Both the position numbers and the translations under genes were made by a program. Of a stretch of 64,000 nucleotides of DNA, positions 27,602 through 36,694 are shown one piece after another (position 1 is the first letter of the stretch; each line of letters starts with the position of its first letter). Below the pieces are notes generated by a model, which worked only from the letters and a program-made list of their open reading frames with translations, made no database searches and was not told the DNA's origin. Source of the DNA: JBDHAC01 sp039588215 (GTDB taxonomy: Bacteria; Gemmatimonadota; Gemmatimonadetes; Palauibacterales; Palauibacteraceae); the NCBI GenBank assembly GCA_039588215.1, contig JBDHAD010000003.1:1-64000 (forward strand). The letters are read 5' to 3'.

Positions 27602-27941
27602 CGTGCCCGTCCGCCGGCTGAGGCACCTGACCCGGCGCGATCGGCGCTTCGATCGTTTTCGCGCACGGCAGCGGTCGTACTCGCGAACCGCGTCATCAGC
27701 ATCGCTGCAGGGGGTGAAGGGGCAGGTGTGCCATCGCCGGTTCCGAGGGTCGATTACACGACTGTGGAACTTGTCAATCCACCAAATAGGGAGGCCCCAC
27801 GGGTGGGTGTCAATCGGTCTCGGCCCGTTCAAAGGAACCCGGAGGAATGTCGATCGGCAGCGTAAGCAATGGGGCATTGAAACCTGATCCCCCCCTGGAC
27901 GGGTATAAGTGTCTGACACCCTGATCCAGCAGAGGGACGGA
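27602..27941. other. Intergenic region between methyltransferase and small conserved gene
   Basis: About 340 bp with no convincing gene. A TATAAG hexamer at 27904-27909 lies 32 nt before the ATG at 27942 and could be a -10 element, but no well-spaced -35 was found. Confidence 0.35.
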
Positions 27942-28301
27942 ATGAACGAGATTCTCAAGAAGCAGATCTGGCGGAAGCTGGAAGCTCTTCCGGAAGAGAA
28001 GGTGTACGAGGTACTGGATTTCATCGAGTTCCTCGACTCCGAGTACGCGGACCGAGGTGCTTCCTCGGCACCGGCATTTCAGAAGTTCGCGGAGTCGTTC
28101 CAGCGTAACCTCCGCCGCAGCCGAGTGCCCGCATCCGCAGTGCGTGAAACGATGAAGGTGCTGGGCGCGACCGACAAAGTCCTGGACGCGTTTCGGCAGG
28201 CAGGCCGTGAGTTCCTGGCCGAGTTGGAGACCGGCAAGGCCGAACCGCCGCCGAAGGATGTGGACGAGCCTCCCAAGGAGCGGGAGATCGTCGTCGAGTA
28301 G
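27942..28301 (+). CDS. Small conserved hypothetical protein (DUF2281-like N-terminus)
   Basis: 119 residues from ATG 27942, preceded by GAGGGACGGA as ribosome binding site; an in-frame GTG lies 11 codons upstream. The first 45 residues (LKKQIWRKLEALPEEKVYEV, then LDFIEFLDSEY) form an amphipathic helix pair like that in DUF2281-type proteins, often antitoxin-like or of unknown role. The middle is basic and helical, the C-terminus Pro/Glu-rich and probably disordered. No toxin gene is next to it. It precedes guaB by about 207 bp and has its own reading direction in common with guaB. Function unknown. Confidence 0.65.
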   Translation: MNEILKKQIWRKLEALPEEKVYEVLDFIEFLDSEYADRGASSAPAFQKFAESFQRNLRRSRVPASAVRETMKVLGATDKVLDAFRQAGREFLAELETGKAEPPPKDVDEPPKEREIVVE

Positions 28302-28337
28302 GCAATGCCCCTGGACGCGGGGCCTGACGCCTCCGCG

Positions 28338-28366
28338 TTGACGCCACGCCCCACCCTCCCTACCAT
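28338..28366 (+). promoter_or_regulatory. Candidate sigma-70 promoter of guaB
   Basis: TTGACG (28338-28343), 17-nt spacer, TACCAT (28361-28366). It lies 140 nt before the guaB start and its -10 hexamer falls inside a perfect palindrome (28359-28379). Judged by consensus only. Confidence 0.45.
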
Positions 28367-28379
28367 GTCGCATGGTAGG
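28359..28379. promoter_or_regulatory. Perfect 9-bp inverted repeat over the guaB -10 region, possible operator
   Basis: CCTACCATG and CATGGTAGG separated by TCG. The overlap with a candidate -10 element suggests a repressor site. It could instead act as a weak terminator of the upstream gene, but the stem is short and no T-run follows. Confidence 0.45.
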
Positions 28380-28508
28380 ACCAACGCCCCACGCTGAGTC
28401 GACCGCATGCTCGCGCCGCCCATCCCGGCGCCGCGACATGCGGTTTCTCGCAACGAGCCCCTGCGACACCGCTCACCCTGGAGCCACTGAAGCGAGCCGC
28501 CTAGCATC

Positions 28509-29966
28509 ATGACCGAAGAAATCCGTGAAACGCTGACCTTCGACGATGTGCTACTCGCCCCCGCACACGCGCGGGTCCACCCGGCCGATGTCGATGTCTC
28601 GACCCAGCTTACAAGCCAGATCCGCCTCGCCGTCCCGTTGATCTCCGCCGCCATGGATACCGTGACCGAGCACCGCATGGCCATCCAGCTCGCGCGCGAA
28701 GGCGGGATCGGATTCATCCACAAGAACATGTCCGTGGAGTCACAATGCGCCCAGGTGGATCGAGTGAAGCGCTCCGAGAGCGGGATGATCCTCGATCCGA
28801 TCACGCTCGGCCCGGATGCGACGCTGCGCGAGGCGGTCCGAATGATGGCAGAGTTCTCGATCAGCGGTGTGCCCATCGTGGAGTCGAACGGCCGGCTCGT
28901 CGGGATTCTCACGAACCGGGATCTCATTTTCGAGTCTGATCTGTCGCGCCCGATTCGCGAGGCGATGACTTCTGATGGCCTCGTCACCGCGCCGGTCGGC
29001 ACATCGATCGACGACGCGGAGGAGATCCTCCGGGAGCACAAGGTCGAGAAGCTGCCGGTCACCGACGCGGACGGACATCTGCGCGGTCTGATCACCGTGA
29101 AGGACATCTTCAAGCGACGCCAGTACCCCAACGCCACGAAGGACTCACACGGCCGCCTCAGGACCGGCGCCGCTATCGGGGCATCCGAGCGTGACATCGA
29201 CCGCGCCCGCGCCCTGATCGACGCCGGCGTCGATGTGCTCGTGATCGACACCGCTCACGGGCACGCACAGGGAGTTCTGGACGCGGTCGCCCGGACGCGC
29301 GAGGCGTTCCCGGATACCGCGCTGATCGCGGGCAACGTTGCCACCAGGGAGGGAGCCGCGGCTCTGGTCGATCGTGGCGTTGATGCCGTGAAGGTCGGGG
29401 TAGGACCAGGCTCCATCTGTACCACGCGCGTCGTGACGGGGGTGGGTGTGCCACAGGTCACGGCGATTCGAGATGCGGTCGAGGGCATCGCCGGACGCGT
29501 ACCCGTGATCGCGGACGGTGGCATCAAGTACTCCGGTGATCTAGTGAAAGCGATCGCCGCGGGCGCCCATTCGTGCATGATGGGATCGATGTTCGCGGGT
29601 GCCGAGGAGAGTCCCGGCGAGGCCTTCCTGCTCGAGGGGAGACGCTTCAAGGTGATTCGCGGCATGGGCTCGCTCTCCGCCATGGAGGCGGGCTCGGCGG
29701 ACCGCTACTTCCAGGAAGGCACGTTCAATGCACAGAAACTCGTCCCTGAAGGGATCGAGGGACGCGTGCCGTACATAGGACCGGTCGCCGACACCGTGTA
29801 TCAACTGATCGGTGGCTTGCGGAGCGGAATGGGATACTGCGGCGTCACCACGGTCACGGAGCTACGCGAGGAGGTCACATTCCTGCGGATCACTCCGGGG
29901 GGGCTGCGCGAATCACACCCCCACGACGTGGTGATCACGCGGGAGGCGCCCAACTACCACCTCTGA
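28509..29966 (+). CDS. guaB: Inosine-5'-monophosphate dehydrogenase
   Basis: 485 residues from ATG 28509. It oxidises IMP to XMP with NAD, the committed step of GMP synthesis. The TIM barrel opens with TFDDVLLAPAHARVHP. Two CBS modules (about residues 95-205; SISGVPIVESNGRLVGI and KLPVTDADGHLRGLITVKD) are inserted and usually sense nucleotides. The catalytic loop GVGPGSICTTRVVTGVGVPQ has its Cys near residue 304; DGGIKYSGDLVKAIAAGA and GMGSLSAMEAGSADRY follow. Length and motif order match the family. The stop codon lies in the loop of a hairpin. Confidence 0.97.
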   Translation: MTEEIRETLTFDDVLLAPAHARVHPADVDVSTQLTSQIRLAVPLISAAMDTVTEHRMAIQLAREGGIGFIHKNMSVESQCAQVDRVKRSESGMILDPITLGPDATLREAVRMMAEFSISGVPIVESNGRLVGILTNRDLIFESDLSRPIREAMTSDGLVTAPVGTSIDDAEEILREHKVEKLPVTDADGHLRGLITVKDIFKRRQYPNATKDSHGRLRTGAAIGASERDIDRARALIDAGVDVLVIDTAHGHAQGVLDAVARTREAFPDTALIAGNVATREGAAALVDRGVDAVKVGVGPGSICTTRVVTGVGVPQVTAIRDAVEGIAGRVPVIADGGIKYSGDLVKAIAAGAHSCMMGSMFAGAEESPGEAFLLEGRRFKVIRGMGSLSAMEAGSADRYFQEGTFNAQKLVPEGIEGRVPYIGPVADTVYQLIGGLRSGMGYCGVTTVTELREEVTFLRITPGGLRESHPHDVVITREAPNYHL

Positions 29967-29979
29967 ACCGAGGTGGTAG
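29954..29979 (+). terminator. Hairpin spanning the guaB stop codon
   Basis: Perfect 10-bp arms (29954-29963 and 29970-29979) around a 6-nt loop that contains the TGA. A GT-rich stretch follows (TGGGTTGTTG). Likely intrinsic terminator or mRNA 3' protector. Confidence 0.6.
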
Positions 29980-30107
29980 GTGGGTTGTTGCATCCATGCG
30001 ACACAAACTGCGCGCGCGGGTGTAGGACCCGAGCCTCGCCCAAACCGGGGTGTCGGGACGGCGCGCGTCGAGCGGACCGTCCGGGAGAACCGAGCGGAGG
30101 ACGATGG

Positions 30108-31583
30108 ATGAACGAGTCTAACGGCGCTCAACTACGTGGAGCGATCCTGGTCGCGGTGTTGTTCGCGACCGCGTGTGCTACCACGCAGGAGAGCGTATCG
30201 ACTGGACCGAGCCCCGCGGAGGCCGCCGCAGACGCGGAGGGTCAGGTGCCTGCGGATTTGGCCACGGCCCAGGCTCCCGTCGAGGACACGCTCACGACCG
30301 AGCAGGAAGCCGCGCTGGCAGCGGCGGCCGCCGCTCGAAAGGCGGAGGAGGACGCGCGCCGGAGAGCGGACATCGATCGCGAGCTCCAGTCGACACTCGG
30401 CTCGGACCCGATCGGGATCGCGCGCCTGGCGGACCGCGACCGACCCCCCGAGCTCCCGCTCGAGATGAACGACCGCGTAGAAGCGTGGATCCACTACTTC
30501 CAGGACGTGATCCCGCAGCGCTTCGCGCTATATCTGCAGCGGAGCGGCCGCTACGAGTCGATGATCCGTCAGAAGCTCCGACGCGCGGGTCTACCCGAGG
30601 AGCTGCTATACCTGGCGCTCATCGAGAGCGGCATGAACCCTCGCGCCTACAGCCGCGCCCGGGCTGTGGGCTTGTGGCAGTTCATCTCGAGCACCGCTCG
30701 CCATTACGATCTGGAAGTGTCGTTCTGGGTCGATGACAGACGCGACCCTCCAAAGGCTACGGACGCCGCGATCGCCTACCTGTCGGATCTGTACGAGCAG
30801 TTCGGGTCCTGGTACCTGGCGGCGGCGGCCTATAACGGCGGCCCGGGTCGCGTCCGCAGGGGACTCTCGAGGGCCGGCGTGGAGACCTTCTGGGACCTGG
30901 CGGACAGCCGGCTGTTGAGGTCCGAGACCCGCAACTACATCCCGAAGCTGATCGCCGCCGCGATCATCGCACGTGACCCCGACGCGTACGGGTTTGGCCA
31001 CGTCGTTACCGATCCACCGATCGAGTACGACCTCGTGGAGGTTCCCGACGCGACCACGTTTGATGTGCTCGCGGAGGCCGCCGGAACGGATGAGGAAACG
31101 CTCCGGGCGCTCAACCCGAACTTCCCGAGGCGTGTGACACCGCCGGATCGGGTGGTACAGCTTCGCGTGCCCGTCGGAGTGGGAGCGACGTTCGCCGAAA
31201 ATTACGCCGAGATCCCGCCCTCAGAGCGGGTTACGTGGCTCATGCACACCGTGACCCGGGGGCAGACACTCGGGCAGATCGCAGGGCGCTACGGCACTTC
31301 GGTGGAGGCACTGCGGGCCGCGAACGGCAACGTGAATCCCCGCCGTCTTCGCATCGGTCAACAGCTCGTGGTGCCACGATCCGGAGCCGCTCCCGTAGCG
31401 CGGGCCAGCACATCGACCCGGGCTGCTCCGGCGGCGGGCCCGACGATGATCGTCGTTCGTCGCGGTGACACACTGTGGGCGATCGCGCGGCGGTACGATG
31501 TCTCGACCTCGGATATCATCGCCTGGAATAACCTCAGCTCGACGGTGATCAAGCCCGGAGACCGACTACAGATTCGACGTTAG
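30108..31583 (+). CDS. MltD-like lytic transglycosylase lipoprotein with LysM domains
   Basis: 491 residues from ATG 30108 (GGAGG upstream); the frame extends upstream but the lipoprotein signal begins here: LRGAILVAVLFATAC with a lipobox Cys near residue 23. An Ala/Glu-rich helical stretch follows. The transglycosylase domain (about 155-290) has LALIESGMNPRAYSRARAVG with catalytic Glu near 173, then LWQFISSTARHYDL and YLAAAAYNGGPGRVRRGL. C-terminal LysM modules follow: a degenerate one after residue 305, then HTVTRGQTLGQIAGRYGTSV and VVRRGDTLWAIARRYDVS. It cleaves glycan strands to 1,6-anhydro products at the outer-membrane inner face. LysM repeats bind peptidoglycan. Confidence 0.92.
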   Translation: MNESNGAQLRGAILVAVLFATACATTQESVSTGPSPAEAAADAEGQVPADLATAQAPVEDTLTTEQEAALAAAAAARKAEEDARRRADIDRELQSTLGSDPIGIARLADRDRPPELPLEMNDRVEAWIHYFQDVIPQRFALYLQRSGRYESMIRQKLRRAGLPEELLYLALIESGMNPRAYSRARAVGLWQFISSTARHYDLEVSFWVDDRRDPPKATDAAIAYLSDLYEQFGSWYLAAAAYNGGPGRVRRGLSRAGVETFWDLADSRLLRSETRNYIPKLIAAAIIARDPDAYGFGHVVTDPPIEYDLVEVPDATTFDVLAEAAGTDEETLRALNPNFPRRVTPPDRVVQLRVPVGVGATFAENYAEIPPSERVTWLMHTVTRGQTLGQIAGRYGTSVEALRAANGNVNPRRLRIGQQLVVPRSGAAPVARASTSTRAAPAAGPTMIVVRRGDTLWAIARRYDVSTSDIIAWNNLSSTVIKPGDRLQIRR

Positions 31584-31776
31584 GGCCCTCGACTCGACTG
31601 CAGATCGAACCCTCCTGTCGCATTCATCCCGCGCCGCGCATTGACGCCGTGCGGACATTCGAAAGCGGGCTTGGCCAATCGCCGGGACCGCAACTACTTA
31701 ACAACTCCCCTCGAATCGTGGCCGGGGTGGACCGAGGCTTGCACATCGAAGCCCTGCTTGGGAGGAACGGGAGGCC

Positions 31777-32511
31777 ATGGATTCAGGGGAAGCCGCACGG
31801 ATGGAAGCCGAACAGCGCCTGCGCGTCGACCTTCACTCACACACCCATTACTCGAAGGACGCAGCCACGGAACCGCTCCAGCTGGTCGAGCGCGCCCGTG
31901 AGGTCGGTCTGGATCGCGTCGCCGTCACCGACCACGGAACGATCGAGGGGGCACTTTTGGCGTGGGAAGCGGCGCCCGATCTCGTCATCGTGGGTGAGGA
32001 GATCCGCTGCCGCTGCCGAACGGAGCTGATCGGGCTTTTCCTGTCTGAGCGCATTCCGATGCGGCTGCCGCTCGAGGAAGTGGTGGACAGGATCCGCGAT
32101 CAGGGCGGCATTATCTACGCCCCGCATCCGTACGCTTACCCGAGGAACCCGATCGCCCGTGCCCGTCGGGCCATGGCCGTCGCCGACGTGGTCGAGGCGT
32201 ACAACGCCCGCGCGTTCCTGCCGATCTGGAACCGGGCCGCCAAGCGGGCCGCCCGCGCGCGGGGGCTCGCCATCGGGGCCGGGTCCGATGCCCACTTCCC
32301 GGGCGAGATCGGGCGCGCCTTCACGGAGATCGAGGCCTTCGACGGGGTCGGGGAGTTTGGCTCGGCTCTCGAGGGTGCCACACCCGTCGCTCGTGAGATG
32401 ACCAGTCCGTTCATGCACGTCGCCTCGATGACGCTCAAGTCGGCCCGAGTCCTATCGGACATCGCGACGCGGCCGATTGGCGCACCGAGCGTGGTTCCCG
32501 TCGACCACTAG
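31777..32511 (+). CDS. PHP-domain metal-dependent phosphoesterase
   Basis: 244 residues from ATG 31777, with GGGAGG just upstream. PHP motifs are VDLHSHTHYSKDA near residue 16 (HxH metal ligands), VAVTDHGTIEGALLA, VGEEIRC, IYAPHPYAYPRNP and GAGSDAHFPGEIGRAF. This is the stand-alone PHP family that includes 5'-3' nucleotidases acting on short RNA/3',5'-bisphosphates (YciV/RNase AM type) and other phosphoesterases; exact substrate cannot be decided. The gene stands alone between the transglycosylase and the convergent dehydrogenase. Confidence 0.85.
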   Translation: MDSGEAARMEAEQRLRVDLHSHTHYSKDAATEPLQLVERAREVGLDRVAVTDHGTIEGALLAWEAAPDLVIVGEEIRCRCRTELIGLFLSERIPMRLPLEEVVDRIRDQGGIIYAPHPYAYPRNPIARARRAMAVADVVEAYNARAFLPIWNRAAKRAARARGLAIGAGSDAHFPGEIGRAFTEIEAFDGVGEFGSALEGATPVAREMTSPFMHVASMTLKSARVLSDIATRPIGAPSVVPVDH

Positions 32512-32535
32512 ACTCCGGCCGAGCGCCGCCGCTCG

Positions 32536-32568
32536 CGAGGGTATCCCCTTCCCTCGCCCCCTAGGGGC
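32536..32568. terminator. Tandem small hairpins between convergent PHP and dehydrogenase genes
   Basis: CGAGGG/CCCTCG (32536-32541, 32551-32556) overlapped by GCCCC/GGGGC (32556-32560, 32564-32568) in the 65-bp gap between convergent stops. Candidate bidirectional terminator. Confidence 0.4.
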
Positions 32569-32576
32569 GCTAGCCG

Positions 32577-33971
32577 TCAGGTGGAGACGCCCGCCGCCGC
32601 GTCGGTGACTGCGGTATCAGCTTCGTCGGCGTCTTGCGCGCCGTCGCGCCTGGGCGGTCCGGCAATCGGGTAGATGGTGGCCTTGCCGAAGCGCCCACGC
32701 AGGCCGTCGCGCGGGTCCACGACGACGGTCGCGTGCTCCAAGACCAGTTCGTAATCGAGCTCACGATGGTCGGCCGTTATGACGACGGCGTCGCTGGCCG
32801 CTAGAATCTCGGCGGTGAGCGGCACCGACTCCAGCGCCCCGGATTCGAGTGTCAACGCCGAGACGTACGGATCGTGGTACTCGACCGCGGCTCCCATGTC
32901 GCGCAGAAGCTCGAGGATGTCGAGCGCCGGGCTCTCGCGCGTATCGTCGACGTCGGGCTTGTAGGAAACGCCGAGCAACAGGATCTGGCTACCGTTCACC
33001 GGTTTCCGGTTGCGGTTCAGGGCCTCGGAGATCTTTGCGACCACGTAGCGCGGCATCTCGGCATTGATCTCCGCCGCGAGCTCGATGAAGCGCGTCTTGT
33101 ACTCGAGCGTCCGCATCTTCCACGCGAGGTACTGCGGGTCGATGGGGATGCAGTGACCTCCTAGCCCCGGCCCGGGCGTGAACCGCATGTAGCCGTACGG
33201 TTTTGTGGAAGCGGCGTCCACCACCTCCCAGATGTCGATACCGAGCCGATCCGCGATCACCGCCATCTCGTTGACAAGACCGATGTTCACCGCTCGGAAC
33301 GTGTTCTCGAGGATCTTGGTGAGCTCGGCGGCCTCGGGCGAAGACACCTCGACCACCGTGTCGATCACGCTACGGTAAAGCTGCGTGGCCAATTCGTGGC
33401 AAGCTGGCGTCAGACCGCCGACTACCTTGGGAGTGTTCTTGATATCGTAGTCTTGATTGCCGGGATCGACGCGCTCCGGGCTGAACGCGAGGAAGAAATC
33501 GCGGCCCACGGCCAACCCGGACGCCTCCAGGCTGGGCTGAACCAGCTCGCGGGTGGTACCGGGGTAGGTCGTCGACTCGAGGATCACGAGCTGGCCCGGC
33601 CGCAGGTGGCGCACGACCTCGTCCACCGCCCGCACGATGAACGAGACATCGGGATCTCCGGTCTTGGAGAGGGGAGTTGGAACGCAGATGATGATCGCGT
33701 CCACGTCGGCCAGATTGTCGAAGTCCGTGGTAGCTTCGAGCGTCCCGGCCTCCGTCAGGGTGCCGACGCGCCCGGCCGCGACATCGCCGATATGCGATCC
33801 ACCGCCTTGAATCAGCTCGACGACCGACGGGTCGACATCGAAACCCAGGGTGGGGAACCCAGCTTCAGCGAACGCGACGGCCACGGGGAGGCCGACATAC
33901 CCAAGTCCGAGGACGCCCACGCGCGCGTCTCGGCTCTCGATCTTGTCCTGAAAAGCTCGCTTCTGCTCCAA
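32577..33971 (-). CDS. wecC: UDP-GlcNAc/UDP-ManNAc 6-dehydrogenase family protein
   Basis: 464 residues from TTG 33971; a GGCGAGG-type site precedes it and no better start is in frame. The N-terminal Rossmann domain has RVGVLGLGYVGLPVAVAFAE and IIICVPTPLSKTGDPD. The central dimer domain holds LVILESTTYPGTTRE, FSPERVDPGN and the catalytic Cys in PGPGLGGHCIPIDPQYLAW near residue 270. The C-terminal domain has ILLLGVSYKPDVDDTRESP. These motifs fit the UDP-N-acetylhexosamine subgroup (WecC/WbpA) that makes a uronic acid in two NAD-linked oxidations. With WecB it could make UDP-ManNAcA for the polysaccharide. The C-terminal 25 residues are acidic and Ala-rich, beyond the usual end. Confidence 0.88.
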   Translation of the reverse strand: MEQKRAFQDKIESRDARVGVLGLGYVGLPVAVAFAEAGFPTLGFDVDPSVVELIQGGGSHIGDVAAGRVGTLTEAGTLEATTDFDNLADVDAIIICVPTPLSKTGDPDVSFIVRAVDEVVRHLRPGQLVILESTTYPGTTRELVQPSLEASGLAVGRDFFLAFSPERVDPGNQDYDIKNTPKVVGGLTPACHELATQLYRSVIDTVVEVSSPEAAELTKILENTFRAVNIGLVNEMAVIADRLGIDIWEVVDAASTKPYGYMRFTPGPGLGGHCIPIDPQYLAWKMRTLEYKTRFIELAAEINAEMPRYVVAKISEALNRNRKPVNGSQILLLGVSYKPDVDDTRESPALDILELLRDMGAAVEYHDPYVSALTLESGALESVPLTAEILAASDAVVITADHRELDYELVLEHATVVVDPRDGLRGRFGKATIYPIAGPPRRDGAQDADEADTAVTDAAAGVST

Positions 33972-34061
33972 CTGATCGCCTCGCCGTTTACAGTGTCGTC
34001 CCAGGGTCTCCCCCGGGGTCCCGCGGCGGGCGATCGCCTGACCCGGAGGCCGGCCCGCCGA

Positions 34062-34724
34062 TCAGTGAGCCGGTCTCACGCTCAGCACCCGCCGCGCATA
34101 TCCGTTCGCCGGATCTTCCCCCGCCGCCAACACCGATGCCACCGTTCCGGGACCGCGGTTGTAGGCGAGCAGGGCCATCCTCGTACTGCCGTACCTGTTC
34201 AGCAACATCCTCAGGTAGCGAAAGCCGAGCCGCAGGTTCGTCTCTGTCTCGAACAGATCCTCACGAGACACGCTCGGGTCCAGCCAGCGCGCGGTCCGCG
34301 GCTGTACCTGCGTGTAGCCAATGGAACCCGCCGGACCGACCGCGCGCTGCCTGAACGAAGACTCGACCTTGACCAGGCGGAACGCCAGGTTCGCGTCGAC
34401 GCCCTCGTTCACGGCCGCGTCGTAGATCCGCTCGGCCAACGGCTGTTCGATCCGGAAACCGTCCGCGTACGCTCGAGTTCTTTCGCGCCGCTGGAGCTGC
34501 ACCGACCATAGTCCGATGTCGCTCTGCGTGAGGCGGACAGGTACGCTCAAACTTCGCTCGGTACGCAAGTTTCCGGCCTCGGAGTGTCCGAATCCGAGCG
34601 ACGCCAGGGAACTGAGGAACAGGAGGGGGATCGACAGATAGCGGCGGCCGCGGGGTGCCGGTTTGGAACCGTCCCCCGTGGTGCGCGAAGCCTGCAACCT
34701 ACCTGCAGGTAACCACTTATTCAT
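34062..34724 (-). CDS. Secreted lytic transglycosylase (SLT family)
   Basis: 220 residues from ATG 34724; an ATG 12 codons upstream exists but gives no added feature. A signal-type helix (YLSIPLLFLSSLASLGFG) lies near residue 30. The transglycosylase core reads FRLVKVESSFRQRAVGPAGS, with catalytic Glu in KVESS, followed by IGYTQVQPRTARWLDP and MALLAYNRGPGTV near the C-terminus. It should cleave peptidoglycan glycan strands in the periplasm. It lacks LysM or other binding domains, unlike the lipoprotein at 30108-31583. It is followed downstream on the same strand, 90 bp away, by the dehydrogenase gene. Confidence 0.85.
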   Translation of the reverse strand: MNKWLPAGRLQASRTTGDGSKPAPRGRRYLSIPLLFLSSLASLGFGHSEAGNLRTERSLSVPVRLTQSDIGLWSVQLQRRERTRAYADGFRIEQPLAERIYDAAVNEGVDANLAFRLVKVESSFRQRAVGPAGSIGYTQVQPRTARWLDPSVSREDLFETETNLRLGFRYLRMLLNRYGSTRMALLAYNRGPGTVASVLAAGEDPANGYARRVLSVRPAH

Positions 34725-34849
34725 ACGACACGTCTCGACATCTATAGTGGGACACGCCACAAATCGCCGTACCCGATCGGGCGCATACCGTCAATTCTCG
34801 TATCTGGCGTACCCTCCACGAGCCCAAGGGTGCACCAGGTTCAACACGT

Positions 34850-35365
34850 CTATCCGCGAGCAGGGTCCTCCGGGTGCCCGGCTACCGCTTGGGCCAGACG
34901 CCAGTCGCCCGAGGTCCCACCCGTCTTTTCCAGCAACCGGATCGAACGGATCTCCATGCTCCGGTCCCCCGCTTTGCACATGTCGTAGACAGCCAGCAGG
35001 CCGCTCGCGACGGCGGCCAACGCCTCCATCTCGACTCCCGTCCGCCACTCCGCCGAAGCGCGAACGCACACTCGAAGTCCCGGAAGCTCCGGCACCGCCT
35101 CGATCTCCACATCGATTCGATCGAGCGGGACCGGGTGACACAGCGGGATCCAATCGGCGGCTCGCTTCGCCGCGCCGATCGCAGCCAGGCGGGCGACCGC
35201 GAGTGCTTCGCCCTTCTCGACCTCGCCGGCCTGAATCGAACGGAGCGTCGAGGCTTCCATGCGGATCAGGCCTTCCGCGACGGCGGTACGTCGGGAGACG
35301 GGCTTCTCGCTCACGTCCACCATCCGCACACGACCGGATTCATCCAGGTGGGACAACTTGTCCAC
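34850..35365 (-). CDS. moaC: Cyclic pyranopterin monophosphate synthase
   Basis: 171 residues from GTG 35365, preceded by GGAGG; the open frame upstream is Arg/Pro-rich and dispensable. MoaC converts the GTP-derived 3',8-cyclo intermediate to cPMP in molybdenum-cofactor synthesis. Motifs: RVRMVDVSEKPVSRRTAVAEG at the start of the fold, KGEALAVARLAAIGAAKRA, WIPLCHPVPLDRIDV (conserved LCHP) and VYDMCKAGDRSMEIRSIRLL then EKTGGTSGDW, which holds the catalytic Asp and Lys of MoaC. No other moa gene is nearby. A 177-bp gap lies upstream, before holB. Confidence 0.93.
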   Translation of the reverse strand: MDKLSHLDESGRVRMVDVSEKPVSRRTAVAEGLIRMEASTLRSIQAGEVEKGEALAVARLAAIGAAKRAADWIPLCHPVPLDRIDVEIEAVPELPGLRVCVRASAEWRTGVEMEALAAVASGLLAVYDMCKAGDRSMEIRSIRLLEKTGGTSGDWRLAQAVAGHPEDPARG

Positions 35366-35542
35366 GGGCCTCGACCTCCTTCGCAAACCTCCCGCTGACG
35401 GAGGCAATCAAGCCTGCGCCGTGGAACTAGCAGCGTGAGTAACCCGAGAGCGATCCCAGGTTCCCATCCGTGACACGACTGACGTCGTCAGGGCTCCCGC
35501 GCGAGCCTACAAGCTCAATACGCTCTATGGGTTAGCCGGCCC

Positions 35543-36694
35543 TCAGGCCACGCTCGACCGGTCAGGGACTTCTCCCGCCAGCAGATCAGCCAGGTCCCCG
35601 AGGAGAATCGCGACCGTGGCCTGCGGGTTCACGTTGCGGTGTGCGGCCTCGCGAGCTCGCTCGACGATCCCCAGCGCCCCCTCGACGCGAGCGGGTTCGG
35701 GCGGATCACGCAGCACCCGATCGAGATCCGCCGGTGCGAGCGCACGCTCCCTCGCCCCCGATGCCACACACAGCAGATCGCGCAGGCGCTCCTCCAGCGC
35801 GTCCAGGACATCGACGAGCAGCGAACGGGCGCCCCGTGCGGTGAAGGCCAGCGCCACCCTCAGCCGGTCGCCCTCGCCTCCATGCACCGCCGCGCGGAGC
35901 AGGCGGTCCGCCCCCTCTCGGGCCTCGCTTCCATGACCCGAAAGGAGCGCCAACGCGTATCCGATCGACCCTTGCGCGCGGCGCGCCACCTTCACCGCCG
36001 CCTCGCGATCCACTCCTCGCGATTCGACAAGGTAGTCGGCGACATCGCGCTCGCTGAGCGGGGTGACCCGAAGCGAGGTGACGCGGGATCGGATCGTGGG
36101 CAGCAAAGCGCTTGGGCGGCTGCTCGTCAGGATCACGTACGCGTAGCCTGGGGGCTCCTCGAGGAGCTTGAGAAACGCGTTGGCGGCCTCCGGGTTCGCG
36201 CTTTGTGGAACCATGCGGTCGGCCTCCGCGACGACGAAGACCATCGAGGACCCCATCGCCGGCCGGCGAGCGGCCTGCGCACGAATCTCATCCACGGCCG
36301 CCAGGTAGATCCCCGTCACCTCTTCATCTTCGGACGATGACACCTCTCCGTCTCGGAGCAGCGCCAGACGTTCCATCCTCGCCGCCTCCAGCATCTCCCG
36401 GAGCTTGCGCCGCGAAGACGCACCCTTCGGTCTCGGGAGCGGGAAGTGGTAATGCGTGTCCGGGTGTTCGAGGCGAGCGCCGAGACGACAGCTCCGACAG
36501 AATCCGCAGGGAGGCTCGGGGCGCTCGCATTGCAGCAGCGCGGCCGTCCACAACGCCAGTGTGCGCTTTCCGACGCCTGGTGGACCGTGCAACAAGAGTG
36601 ACTGGGGCATCCGTCCAGAAGACGCCGCGTCGCGGACGCGCCCCTTCAGATCCTCGTGGGCGACGACCGTGGGCAGCCCCGGCGTTTCGCTCAA
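35543..36694 (-). CDS. holB: DNA polymerase III delta' subunit
   Basis: 383 residues from TTG 36694, which overlaps the upstream EnvC-like gene's TGA as TTGA; a TTG six codons earlier is possible. AAA+ clamp-loader subunit: SLLLHGPPGVGKRTLALW (Walker A), a four-Cys zinc module CERPEPPCGFCRSC, VFVVAEADRM (Walker B region), FLKLLEEPPGYAYVILTSS, and TIRSRVTSLRV where the SRC motif of delta' has Val instead of Cys. An insertion of about 50 residues (RPKGASSRRKLREMLEAAR onward) follows the zinc module. It helps load the sliding clamp at replication forks. Sitting at the end of the ftsEX operon is unusual but plausible. Confidence 0.88.
   Translation of the reverse strand: MSETPGLPTVVAHEDLKGRVRDAASSGRMPQSLLLHGPPGVGKRTLALWTAALLQCERPEPPCGFCRSCRLGARLEHPDTHYHFPLPRPKGASSRRKLREMLEAARMERLALLRDGEVSSSEDEEVTGIYLAAVDEIRAQAARRPAMGSSMVFVVAEADRMVPQSANPEAANAFLKLLEEPPGYAYVILTSSRPSALLPTIRSRVTSLRVTPLSERDVADYLVESRGVDREAAVKVARRAQGSIGYALALLSGHGSEAREGADRLLRAAVHGGEGDRLRVALAFTARGARSLLVDVLDALEERLRDLLCVASGARERALAPADLDRVLRDPPEPARVEGALGIVERAREAAHRNVNPQATVAILLGDLADLLAGEVPDRSSVA

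Noticed and set aside
27602..28024. Upstream extension of the methyltransferase frame
   Set aside because: Arg/Cys-rich, no methyltransferase features, and overlaps the better supported gene at 27942 with its own ribosome binding site.
33396..34511. Plus-strand 371-codon open frame
   Set aside because: Antisense to the dehydrogenase and the lytic transglycosylase, which carry full catalytic motifs.
35461..35490. Palindrome-like CTGACGTCGTCAG upstream of moaC
   Set aside because: The two halves do not match at the centre and no promoter could be placed; too weak to call an operator.
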